From NCBI GenBank assembly GCA_008802785.1, contig VUYT01000019.1:62001-126000 (forward strand): 64,000 nt of DNA. The letters are read 5' to 3'. The stretch is from Symmetrospora coprosmae. Taxonomy: Eukaryota; Basidiomycota; Cystobasidiomycetes; Symmetrosporaceae. The stretch's first letter is position 1; every line of letters begins with the position of its first letter. Below are positions 35,437 through 44,997 of this stretch, one piece after another. The notes below the pieces were generated by a model that was not told the DNA's origin, ran no database searches, and saw only the letters and a list, made by a program, of their open reading frames with translations. A program made the position numbers and the translations under genes.

Positions 35437-36867
35437 ATGTTCCTCTCTCGATCAGAATATGGTGCGCCGAGCCCTGAGCATGGCATCGCAGCTGCGCGTA
35501 GCTCAAGCTAGCTGACACCATGTCGCCCTGAGCAGACCGGTCCGTCTCGTCGTTCAGCCCAGAGGGGCGGATATTCCAGAGTGAGTGGGCGGGGACAGCA
35601 GCAGCAGCAGCAGCAGCGGCGAGCACAACACTAATGCTCTTGTCTCTTCTTGCACAGTCGAATATGCCATCGAGGCCATCAAAGTGCGTCCTTTAGCGGA
35701 CGGACGTGCGAGCGAGAGTGCGCCCTCCTCGGGTCCGCGTCATCCAGGCACTTACGTCGTTGCGCTCCTACTGCACGCTCCCTCCCCATGCCACTGGAAC
35801 CCCGCCCGCAGCTCGGCTCCACAACCATCGGCATCCAGACCAAGGAGGGCGTCGTCCTGGGCGTCGAGAAGCGCGTCCAGTCGCCCTTGCTAGAGTCGAG
35901 CTCCATCGAGAAGATCATGGAGATTGATGCTCACGTTGGGTGCGCAATGTCGGGCCTCACCGCCGATGCGAGAACAATGGTGGACCACGCGCGTGTGACT
36001 GCTCAGGTGGGTGGTGCGAACCGCGTGCTCGGCCCGGTCGCTGCTGCAGAGTTGCCATGGCCTGGAGCTGCGGAGCGCTGCAGGGACACCAAGGCCCGCC
36101 TCTGCCATGGCCAAGGCTGATGGAACAGGCACATTTCACACAACGCACAGAACCACTCCTTCACCTACGACGAGCCGATCAAGGTCGAGAGCGTCACGCA
36201 AGCAGTCGGAGACTTGGCAATGCGCTTCGGAGAGTCGACAGCCGATGACGAGGCAATGATGGTGAGTTATCTGAGTAGTCATCCATCTCGAGCTCGTCAG
36301 AGACTCGGAGACGCAGGGCGTGAGAGGAAGCTGTGATGCAGGCGCTGACCATGCTCTGCCGCGTGATGATGGCAGTCCCGCCCTTTCGGTGTCGCCCTCC
36401 TCATCGCGGGCGTGGACGAGAACGGACCACAGCTCTACCATGCTGACCCGAGCGGTACATTTATGCGATACGATGCGAAAGCCATTGGATCAGGTAGCGA
36501 GGGGGCGCAGACGGAGCTGCAAGACTCGTGGCACAAGGTAAGTGACGTCTGTGCGCCGAAGGCAAGGGTCCCGGCAGTCCGACACGGCTCATCTCCTCTA
36601 TGCGTCGTAACCTAGTCCCTAACGCTCGAGGAAGCAAAGCTGCTCGCGCTCAAGATCCTCAAGCAGGTCATGGAGGAGAAGCTGGATGAGAACAACGTGC
36701 AGCTGGCGTTCGTCACGCCAAAGCAGCGGTTCAGCATTGTCAAGAAGGACGAGCTCAAGAGCCTGGTCGAGCAGACGGAGACGGCAGCAGCAGCGGTCGA
36801 GGCGGCCGCCGCGCAGACTGGGTCTGCTTCTACATCAGCCGAAGTGACGGACGCGCAAACGTCGTGA
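35437..36867 (+). CDS. pup2: 20S proteasome subunit alpha5
   Basis: Seven exons (35437-35461, 35536-35580, 35658-35683, 35812-36006, 36151-36261, 36376-36537, 36616-36867) give 271 aa. The alpha-type N-terminal signature is [20 protein letters not shown] followed by [12 protein letters not shown]; the core contains [39 protein letters not shown] and [15 protein letters not shown], and [18 protein letters not shown] is alpha5-like. It forms part of the outer ring and gate. The C-terminal tail ([14 protein letters not shown]...) is longer and more Ala/Thr-rich than usual. Intron 2 contains seven CAG units (about 35596-35616). Confidence 0.94.
35596..35616 (+). repeat. CAG trinucleotide run in a PUP2 intron
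   Basis: Seven consecutive CAG units lie just after the donor of the second PUP2 intron. They contain many AG dinucleotides before the true acceptor. Confidence 0.8.
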
Positions 36868-37154
36868 GAGATGACTGAGAGTGGGGGGGAGGACCTAGCC
36901 TTGCAACCTGTAATTTGTAGCAGCACGCTCGAGGCAAGAATGCAGTCACAGTCTTCTCGCGCCCATGTCTGTCCGCTACCGCCCTGGTGTGCCTACTGCA
37001 GACCTTCAGATACACCTATGCTGATGGATGTCCGTCTCCGTCTCGGTCTCCGCCTCCGCCGTCACTGCACTTGCCCTTCGATCAAGTGGCCCATCTGCCT
37101 CCGACTCGCTCTCCTTCCCGCACCGCCTGCTCGCGCTGTAGCAAATTCATCGCA

Positions 37155-38061
37155 ATGGTCCGCACGCGCTCATCGCTGCGCGAGCTGTTTGGCGGCGCGT
37201 TGACGACGACGTTGCCGTCCAACGTCCTTGACGCGAGGTGGGGGCATCGACGTCTTGCATCGACGTCTTGCATCGACGTCTTGCAGGTCGATGCCCTGGC
37301 CGACAGACTTGCTGAAAGCACTCTTTTTCACATCCGCTCTACCTGCCCTGGCTTGGCCCTATCTCGCGCTGTCCCTCGCAGCGATGTCCGGCAGGTCCCC
37401 GATACGCAGGAGGTTTTCACCCTGCCCGACTCGGACGTCTCGATTCTCTTCGAAATCCTCCAGATTGTCAGCGAGGGCGATGCAAAGGACGATCTGCAGG
37501 AGGCTGCCAGGTAAGCTGCCTCTCTGCCCACTTCGCGCAAGCTGGACATGCCAAAGATGCAGATAGCCCCGGATGTATGCCCGGCGGACCAGCGTCCTCT
37601 CGCTCCGCTGACGTCTGGCCCAGCTACGCCTCGCAATCAGATATCACTTTGCGTCGATAGCGCATGATAACTCCGCAGCGTCCAAGACGATCGACAGCGT
37701 CTCCTCGCCCTTCCCCCTCCCTTCTTCTGCCGACTCCGGCACGCCCCACCTGTACGCAACGCTCGAGGGCGTCCAGATCGTGTCCAAGTTCAACCTGCCT
37801 GACAGCGACTCGGACCTCGTCAAGATCTTCCTCGCTGTGATCCGTGTCGACCTGCAGGAGCCGTCGGCGGCGGATCCGTCGACCCAGCGCGGCGCGGACA
37901 TTACGCTTGCCGTCAATGTCCCGCTGGGCAAGGCGAGAGACATCGACGCGAGGCAGGGACAGCTTGACGAAGACACGAAGGAGCTCGAGCTCCGGGCAAA
38001 GCAATACTTCCAGCAGGTGGTGAAGGACTTCACCATTGTCGATTACGGTCTTTTCGCTTAA
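37155..38061 (+). CDS. mog1: Ran-binding nuclear import factor Mog1
   Basis: Three exons (37155-37237, 37382-37510, 37641-38061) give 210 aa. ELFGGALTTTLPSNVLDASD followed by VRQVPDTQEVF, then ILFEILQIV and YHFASIAHDN, with the C-terminal QYFQQVVKDFTIVDYGLF, form the Mog1/PsbP-like alpha-beta fold. Mog1 binds Ran and promotes GTP release in nuclear transport. The first intron (144 nt) contains three perfect copies of a 13-bp word. The gene converges on EBP2. Confidence 0.88.
37245..37283 (+). repeat. three perfect tandem 13-bp units in MOG1 intron 1
   Basis: CATCGACGTCTTG occurs three times in a row (37245-37257, 37258-37270, 37271-37283), beginning eight bases into the intron and ending in a TTGCAG that mimics an acceptor. 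Confidence 0.9.
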
Positions 38062-38280
38062 AAGGCCAGCCACGACAGGGTTAATCTCAGATTCAGATCG
38101 ATGAGGCCGAGGCCCCCGAGGCCCAATGCAGGAGACGGTCGGAGAGTTGCTGGCAGTGCTGGCAGTGAAAACACGACGCGAAATGCAGTGTATAAGAGGA
38201 ATGTGTACAACAGCTTGGAGACCGAGCATACGACGAGGAAGCGATGGCACTCAGAAATGCAGACGGACCGCGCTGGCGCA

Positions 38281-39908
38281 CTAGCTCCTTCTGCTCTTGC
38301 CCAGACGCGGCTTCGACGCTCCTCCGCCTCTTCCGCCTCCTCGCCCGCCCCGCAAGCCGCCTCTGCTTCCCCCGCGTCCTCCCCGAGCTCCACCTCGACC
38401 CCTTCCGCCTCCTCCAAACATGTCTGTCGACTCGCGGTCGTTCTCCTTTGGCCGCCTGCCCGTTGTCGGCTGGCCGAATTTAGAGTTGCGCTGGTCGCGC
38501 GTCTTGCCAGTCCCACGAGCGCCGCCGCGCGCAGAGCCGCGCGAGTCCCCGCGACCGCCTCGGGCCCCACCTCGGCCGCTTCGGGAGCCGCCAGCATCGC
38601 CGCCGGCCTTTGCGCGCTTGTTGGGTCGCGAATCGTCGAGGTCAATCTCGAAATCGTCATTTCCATCTGCTCCGGGGTTGTTCTTGCGCTCTGTGAAAGG
38701 TTCAGCAAGGAGAGCTCTGGATCAGCTCGCTGGCCAACAACTGCTTGAAAGGGCCAACAAGAGGGTAGCCCACTCTTCTTGAAGGCTTTGACCTTGTCGT
38801 CCAGGTCACGCTTGCTCTTCTCTCGCTCGCGCAGCTTGTTGACCTGGACCTGCTTGCCGAACTTCTTGAGCTCGCGCTGGCGCTTTGCATTGTCCGAGGC
38901 TTTGATGCCCGCCTGCTCATCGAGGAGCTTCTGCCGGATCTTCTCCATGTGCTCGTCGGTCTTGAGCATCTCGGCGTAGTAATCGTTCGGACGGGTAAAA
39001 GGGACGGACGCGCGCTTGAACAGCTTGTACGCGTGCTGTGCGGCCCAGAGCGATTGCTTGTAGCTGGCGGGAGAGCAGATGCAGAGCGTCAGTCTGGACT
39101 CGCGAGCGCGGTATATCAGACGGCAGGACGTACAACTGCAGCTCGCGCTGGAGATCGTTCGCGGCATCGGGAATGTCGAGGGGCTCGGGGCAGACGAGGG
39201 TCTGCGTCTCGAAAAAGGGCACATCGAGCTTGATTTTGGCGAGAATCCTGTCGAGGATGCCCTGCAAGAGGGGCGTCCAACACACAGTGAAGATGCGTGT
39301 CAGCCTGCGTCCAGCGGCATAGCCATCGTACCGTCTGTTCGAGTACGAGAACGCACCTCCTGCTTCTTGGCAGCGACGGCTCTGCTTGCTCGCTCAGCCC
39401 TTGCCACTTCTGCGGCATCGAGCTGCTCGTCTTCTGCGGCTTCGTCGTCCTCCGCGTCGCTTCCGCTGAGCGCGTCCAGGTCTTCGCCATCCTCTTGGTC
39501 CTCTTCCTGGCTAGCTTCTTCGCCGTCTTCAGCCTCGTCACCCTCGACCTCGAGCTCGAGCTCGGAACCGTCGTCATCAAAACCGAGCTCTTCCGGGTCG
39601 ACATCGCCGAGCAGCTCCATCAGTTTCGCCATTCCAGCTTCGTCGACCGTGTCGTCCGCGTCGGACCCCTCGTCGTCTGACGCGCCCTCCGCCTCATCGG
39701 CCTCCTCGTTATCGAGCAGCTCCTCCTCCTCCTCCTCGTCCTCGTTGTCGTCCTCCTGGTCCACCTCGGGCGCTGCTGCTGCCACCTTGCTTGCCGCCTT
39801 GCCCGTGCCCGTGCCCTTGCCAAGTGCTCGTCCCCGTCCCGGTCCAGGCTTTACTGGCATGACGGCGGCAGCCTTCCCTTTCCCCTTGTTGGCTGCTTTG
39901 GATGGCAT
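38281..39908 (-). CDS. ebp2: rRNA-processing protein EBP2
   Basis: Four exons (39908-39357, 39261-39134, 39063-38774, 38690-38281) give 459 aa. The order is a basic start (MPSKAANKGKGKAAAVMPVK), a very acidic Asp/Glu region (residues ~50-170), the conserved EBP2 core ELQFYKQSLWAAQHAYKLF with RPNDYYAEMLKTDEHMEKIR and KRQRELKKFGKQVQV, and a C-terminal Arg/Gly tail with many RGG/GRG units (RGRGGARGGRGGSRGG). Ebp2 works in the nucleolus in 27SA to 27SB pre-rRNA processing. The RGG tail suggests RNA binding and arginine methylation. Confidence 0.92.
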
Positions 39909-40123
39909 GGCTGATGCTACTGGTAGGTAGTAGGCTGAGCGAATCCTGCATCTCCATCCATCTCAGAAGTCACGAGCGTGCAAATTTCCGATCAGCCACC
40001 GAAGAGGAGGCCGAAGACACGTATAGACCCGCGCAGTCCCTCTCCCTCCCACAGACTACAGCTATCCCAATCTGTCACCCTCTCGTCCCATCTACGCTCT
40101 CCTCTCCTCTCCTCTCCATCTCC

Positions 40124-40846
40124 ATGGCCAAATCACTGCGCTCGAAAAGCAAGCGAGCGTTCCGCCGGATAAAGCGCGAGGACCCAAAGAGCGACTACCA
40201 CATCCGAGACAAGATCCGCACCCAGCGCCTGTCAGAGAAGCTCAAGGAGCTCAAGAGCGTGTCGGACAGTGAGGGGGAGGAAGAGGAGGAGGATGACGAG
40301 GTCGCAGCCGATGGAGACACCGCGATGGAGCCTGTAGATGCGAGTGCGGGTGCGGGCGCGAGCGCCAGCGGAAGCGGGACGGCCGAGTCAGCGCCTGTCA
40401 AGAGCAAGGCAAAGAAGAGCAGCGCAAAGGGCAAGGGAAAGCAAGGTGAATCCGCGACGCTCGCTGCTGCTGAGGATGCCGAGCAGCTCGCCCTTGCAGA
40501 GCTCTGCTGGCTGCTTGGTCTCGTTGACCCAGACAGCCTGTCTGTGGCGAACAGCGCCGACGTCTCGGACCATGCTGACTGCGGCCTGTGTTACCCAACT
40601 GCAGCTGCCACAACTGAGGACGCAAGCCTGGACGCTACAGCGGCCGCCGCAGAGGGCGAGACGAGCGCGCCGTCCAAGCCAGTCTCGACGCATGGCCCGC
40701 GAGACTCAGCCCGCCTCGACTGGAGGGCAAAGCGAGGGCTCAGCGCGCAGAGGAAGCGCACAGACCAAAACAGCACAACCTTCAAGCACAAGGTCAGAAG
40801 CTACAAGTCGGCGGGCAGAGCCGGCAAGAAGGGAAAGCGGTCGTAG
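40124..40846 (+). CDS. small nucleolar basic protein, DUF2423/LLP family
   Basis: The start MAKSLRSKSKRAFRRIKRED is the DUF2423 signature shared with human LLPH and yeast homologues, linked to 60S maturation and chromatin. The C-terminal end is Lys/Arg-rich (RAGKKGKRS). The frame is open throughout (240 codons), but 40446-40604 has a good donor (AAGGTGAAT) and acceptor (ACTGCAG), is exactly 53 codons and encodes an untypical stretch with three Cys, so it is probably an intron, leaving about 187 aa. An acidic, Ala-rich middle separates the two basic ends. Confidence 0.78.
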   Translation: MAKSLRSKSKRAFRRIKREDPKSDYHIRDKIRTQRLSEKLKELKSVSDSEGEEEEEDDEVAADGDTAMEPVDASAGAGASASGSGTAESAPVKSKAKKSSAKGKGKQGESATLAAAEDAEQLALAELCWLLGLVDPDSLSVANSADVSDHADCGLCYPTAAATTEDASLDATAAAAEGETSAPSKPVSTHGPRDSARLDWRAKRGLSAQRKRTDQNSTTFKHKVRSYKSAGRAGKKGKRS

Positions 40847-41388
40847 AACGGCGCAGGCCATCGCGACCGGGTTGGATGAGGTTCCGCAACGGCTGGAACA
40901 GCATCGGACGAGGAGGAGCATACGTATTTTCCCGACTGCCCTGTCATGACGATCTTCACACTTGCTTGTTGTACCATCTCGGCTCTGGCAGGCCATGTCT
41001 CCAGGCTGCCTGTAATGCATTTGGATTGTATTGATTTGCCTTTCGGCATGGCATGCGCGCGAAGTCTGACTATTCGATACAAGTGGTTGAAGTGTGTGTG
41101 AAGGATGAACGAAGGAGGGCGAAGGGTGTGTGCATGTGCAGAAATCGAGGAGGGCCTCTAGACTGATTCCCGAAGTACTTCCTGTGTGCGCGTCGGCCCT
41201 TTGCCTGGGCGACGGCCGAGAAACGCAAGTATAATAACGAGGAGGCCGAAAGGAGCAGGGCAGGAGCGGCGTGTTGAACGAGTGTGTGGGACGGGTGTGT
41301 GGGGAGCATCGTCTCAGCTGGCACGACGCCGAGAGCTCGATCATGAAAATTGTGAAGCGGATCTTTTGTGTCGAGCAGGTGCGCGCCG
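40847..41388. other. convergent intergenic region
   Basis: This holds the 3' flanks of the LLP-like gene and the Gln-rich gene. No domain-bearing frame or repeat is seen. Confidence 0.5.
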
Positions 41389-43725
41389 TCAGTACATGCC
41401 GAGGCCGACGACAGGCTGGCTAAGGTACTGCTGCTGCGTCTGCTGGAACTGCGCACTGCGCCTCTGCAGCGCGCGTTGAGCGAGGTGCTCCCCAAAGGCC
41501 GCAAAGCCAGCCGAGTTTGTCGACTGGCCCTGCGGGAGGGTGGGGCTAGTCGGCAGACCGTGGCCCAAGCCGGCGTACTGGCTGACATGGTCCTGAGGCG
41601 GACTGGCAATGCCGAACGTGGCGCCAGCGGGCACGACGGGACTAGCGAGCGGGCTCATTCGGCCAGTCGCGGCGCCGCCGCTCATGCTTGCGATCCGGAG
41701 CGCGCCGACGGCTTTGCGCCGGATCATGCCAGCAAAGTTGCGGGTGGGCAGCTCGGCCTCATCGACGGGCCCTTTGGGCTGGCGAGTCACGCTGAGACCG
41801 GCACCGGCACCCATACCCACACTACCGCCAGGAGTCGAGGTCGATGCGCCCGTCGAGGGCGGGGCGGAGAAGATGCGCATCGAGGGCGGGGTGGCGTTGG
41901 CAGTGGCGTTTGAGCTTCCATTGGCAGGCGAAACATTGCTGCCGAGGCCACTGCGCAATGCGAGCGAGGAAGGGTACCTAGGACCAGCTCCAGAGATCGC
42001 TGCAGCGGACGCAGGCGTGGCAGTCCCGCTTGAAGCGGCAGATGCGGCAGCAGTGGCGCTGGCAGCGGCAGGGCGGAAGACCGTAGCGCCTGCGTTCATG
42101 ATGGACTTTACTTCCTCCGTGGCGGCATGTCGAGAAGCTGCGGCCGACTCTGCCCTGTCGGCCTTCTCCGCCGGAGTAGCTGCCGTCGGGCTGCCCGAGC
42201 CAGACTGACCCATGAGCGCCGTGGTAGCGGACGACTCGAACGACGCGACCTCGGACCGGTCGTCGCTGAGAGTGGGCGATGCCGAGCCAGAGGATGACGA
42301 GGATCCCGAGGACGAGATGGACGTGGGCGAGCCGGCTTCTCCAGCCTTGTTGGCAGCTTCACCGGGGACGACGAAAGGCGGGAGGGAGCTCGAGAGGATG
42401 AGCGTGTGCTTTGTCTTTCTGCTCGACTTGCGCTCCTTCGCAGCGGGAGGCGTAGAAGTAGCCGCCACCGCGCCGTCCTTGCCGTTGGCTGGCTCTTGCT
42501 CGAGAGCAGTGGCGAGGGCGTCAGGACCCGCGTGACCGGCACCGGCGAGACGCTCGTGGATGGATGCAGCCCGCATGCTCGCGTGCAGGCTGGGGGACCC
42601 CGGGTCGCCCCCGGGAGACGCATCACTCTTGCACGGGAAGCCATAGCCGCGCGCCTCCCCTCCCTCCATCTCTTCGTCGTCGTCTGACTCCTCGCCTGGG
42701 CTAGAGAGGACGATGCCTGGCCCCCGGTTGGGCGAGAAGCTCGATCCAGCCTCGGAGATGCTCAGCGATTGGATGGACGCGTCCGAAGCGGTCGAGTGGG
42801 TCTTGCGGTGCGCGGCATTGGCAGCGTCAATGCTGGTCACGATAGGCGTCGGCTTGGCAATACCGGGAGCGGCAGCTGCTGCAGCATCAGGCGGCGGCGA
42901 AGTGGATGTGGACGTGATCGTGACGGCAGAGGGCTGGCTGACGTTGCGCAGTCGGTCTGCGCGCCAATCCACGCTGCGCTTGGCCGAGCCGGCAGTGGAG
43001 CCGAGAGAGGGCGAGCCGCTGGCGCTGTCCTTGTCCCGGTTGCCACCGGCGGCGGCAGACCTGACGGAGCCGTCCTTGCGGCTGTTCTGGGCTTGCTGCA
43101 GTGTCTTGAGCGCGCCCCATCGCTCCTGTCGGGCAGCAGCATCGTGCTCGTTACCCGTCCAGGGCACAGCAGCAGAGGTCGAGACGCTCCGCTGGCCCTG
43201 AGTCCTGCCTGTGCCAGTGGGCGGAGAAGGCTGGCGAGGGGCTTGAGGCAGCTCGGCCTGCTGCTGCTGCTGTTGCTGCTGGAAGAGGAACTGCTCCTGC
43301 ATGGCCAGGTTAGCGAGCTGGATCTGCTGCATCTGCAGCTCCAACTGTGCCTGCTGGAAGGCAAACATGGCCTGCTGGGCTTGCTGCTGTTGCTGCTGGT
43401 TGTTCAGCCACTGTGGTTGTCCCTGCTGCTGCTGGAGTTGCTGAAGCTGCTGGAACTGCAGCTGCTGCAGGAAAGCGGCTTGCTGGGCCTCGACTTGTGC
43501 CTGCTGCTGCTGCTGCTGCTGCTGCAGGTACTGCATCTGCTGGAGATGCTGCTGCTGCTGCTGGCCGGCTCCGTCCGAGCGGAGTCCAGCCGTTCGCAGA
43601 CCCGAGAGGAGCGAGGCCCGCTCGCCGGAAATGTTGACGTTGCTGTTCATTGCGGACGTGTCTGACGATGTGTGTGCGATGAAAATCGTTGACTGGGTGC
43701 CAGGAAGACTGGCGGAGGCGGCCAA
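41389..43725 (-). CDS. Gln-rich, mostly disordered protein of unknown function
   Basis: One uninterrupted frame of 778 codons. An alternative start at 43650 (MNSNVNISGERASLLSGLRT) removes 25 residues and looks more conserved in style. Residues ~55-170 are Gln-rich runs, mixed with Leu in coiled-coil-like spacing. A short basic-helical block (ERWGALKTLQQAQNSRK) follows. The rest is Ser/Ala/Thr/Pro-rich with acidic patches, and the end has RNFAGMIRRKAVGALRIASM and Gln-rich EHLAQRALQRRSAQFQQTQQ. I do not recognise the family; a cytoplasmic RNA-granule or transcription-related scaffold would fit such composition but is only a guess. The lack of introns is unusual for this window. Confidence 0.75.
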   Translation of the reverse strand: MAASASLPGTQSTIFIAHTSSDTSAMNSNVNISGERASLLSGLRTAGLRSDGAGQQQQQHLQQMQYLQQQQQQQQAQVEAQQAAFLQQLQFQQLQQLQQQQGQPQWLNNQQQQQQAQQAMFAFQQAQLELQMQQIQLANLAMQEQFLFQQQQQQQQAELPQAPRQPSPPTGTGRTQGQRSVSTSAAVPWTGNEHDAAARQERWGALKTLQQAQNSRKDGSVRSAAAGGNRDKDSASGSPSLGSTAGSAKRSVDWRADRLRNVSQPSAVTITSTSTSPPPDAAAAAAPGIAKPTPIVTSIDAANAAHRKTHSTASDASIQSLSISEAGSSFSPNRGPGIVLSSPGEESDDDEEMEGGEARGYGFPCKSDASPGGDPGSPSLHASMRAASIHERLAGAGHAGPDALATALEQEPANGKDGAVAATSTPPAAKERKSSRKTKHTLILSSSLPPFVVPGEAANKAGEAGSPTSISSSGSSSSSGSASPTLSDDRSEVASFESSATTALMGQSGSGSPTAATPAEKADRAESAAASRHAATEEVKSIMNAGATVFRPAAASATAAASAASSGTATPASAAAISGAGPRYPSSLALRSGLGSNVSPANGSSNATANATPPSMRIFSAPPSTGASTSTPGGSVGMGAGAGLSVTRQPKGPVDEAELPTRNFAGMIRRKAVGALRIASMSGGAATGRMSPLASPVVPAGATFGIASPPQDHVSQYAGLGHGLPTSPTLPQGQSTNSAGFAAFGEHLAQRALQRRSAQFQQTQQQYLSQPVVGLGMY

Positions 43726-44997
43726 AGCGCATGGGGGAAGAAGCGGAGGTCGGCGTTCGCAACTCCCCGATCAGCCCGCGTGCTCCGTGCACTCGAGGAG
43801 GGCGAGGAGGGGACCAAACTCACGAGTCGAGTCGAGTCAGACCGGATGAGGGGAACCTTTGCAGAAGATCGGATTAGACTGTACTGGGTGACAGATCTAG
43901 GGAACTTGTGCGAGCGTGTCTATACTCGGTGTATGTGTGGGCGGCGGCCGGGTTTGAGCGGTCGCTGTTTTGGCACTGGCGGGGGATGGGTTGCAGCACT
44001 TCGAGTGCTTGGGGACGACCGGTGGACGGTGGGAGACGGCGGACAGGTGGCTATATGGATGACTGACGATGTGCAAGGCTGCTCCTTCCTGGGGTGCACT
44101 GCTTCGTGGGGACGCTGCTAGGCTGGTGAAGAAGGGGTTGCGACTTGCTGGCTGCGAATCGCGCAGGGGAGACCGAGCTGCTGGAGGGGTGCTGAAAGGA
44201 CGACGACGAAGGAGAACTGAGTATTAGGGAGGAATTGAAGATGCTGGAGAGAAAATAACAGATCTGATATTGATGTGAGAAAGACAGCGAATAGCGGACC
44301 CGGGGGGTGTTGGGTTGGTCGGTTGGAATGGTGGAGGGGGCAAGGGAAGGGAAGGGGAGCAAGTGCAGGCTAGGGCGACACCCGTGGCCGCCACCATCCC
44401 ATCTCGACACTGGGATCCCTTGCAACGGACACACCGAGGTTTCAGATCATTGACCATCGTCATGCTTGACAACTATAGCAGGGATCGCATCCGCCAACTA
44501 GTCTGTTCCCCTTGAGTGAGCTCTCCCTGCTGAAATGGCATCCTGCCGTCTGTCCGAACGCGCCGAGCGGGCGTCGCATCCAAAGAGCTGTCCATCGCAT
44601 ACGCGTGTGCAGGCAGCCTGGGTACGAAAGCCAGATACCCTGTCGTAGCCAGTGTACCTTATTGGCAGCTGCCATGCATGCATGTAACGGAGACGGCCAG
44701 CACTCGGCATGATGATGTCGGCGCCGAAAGCGCACGAGATGGCCGTGACAAGGCGGGCAGACGGGACAACAGTCATCAGTCCTCACTCAGGCGCAGTCCC
44801 ACCGTTGCACTCGCTCACATAGAGCCAGGGCATCGCACAGCAGAGCAGTCTCGCCTGAGGCCCAACGATCTCCGCACGCGTTCTGTCGCTGCGACACGAC
44901 TCAGACGACCCGCCGGACGCGATAGCGGTTCCGCTGTGCTCTGTGCTCGAGCTCTCCTCCACTCAAAAGTCAGCCTCTCCAGTACAGCAGCGCCAGC
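43726..44997. other. divergent promoter region, 1.27 kb
   Basis: This separates the Gln-rich gene (minus) from the SYLF gene (plus). It contains purine-rich runs near 44290-44360. No supported gene or repeat is seen. Confidence 0.5.

Noticed and set aside
38058-39224. 388-codon minus-strand frame across EBP2
   Set aside because: It reads the correct EBP2 frame only in part and runs through introns in another frame; the spliced model explains the conserved residues.
43438-43570. CAG/CTG run as a stand-alone microsatellite
   Set aside because: It is explained by Gln codons of the 41389-43725 gene, mixed with other Gln and Leu codons.
41609-43665. Long plus-strand open frames (about 200-300 codons) opposite the Gln-rich gene
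   Set aside because: They are complementary-strand images of Gln- and Ser-rich coding, giving poly-Leu and poly-Ala; no independent signal.
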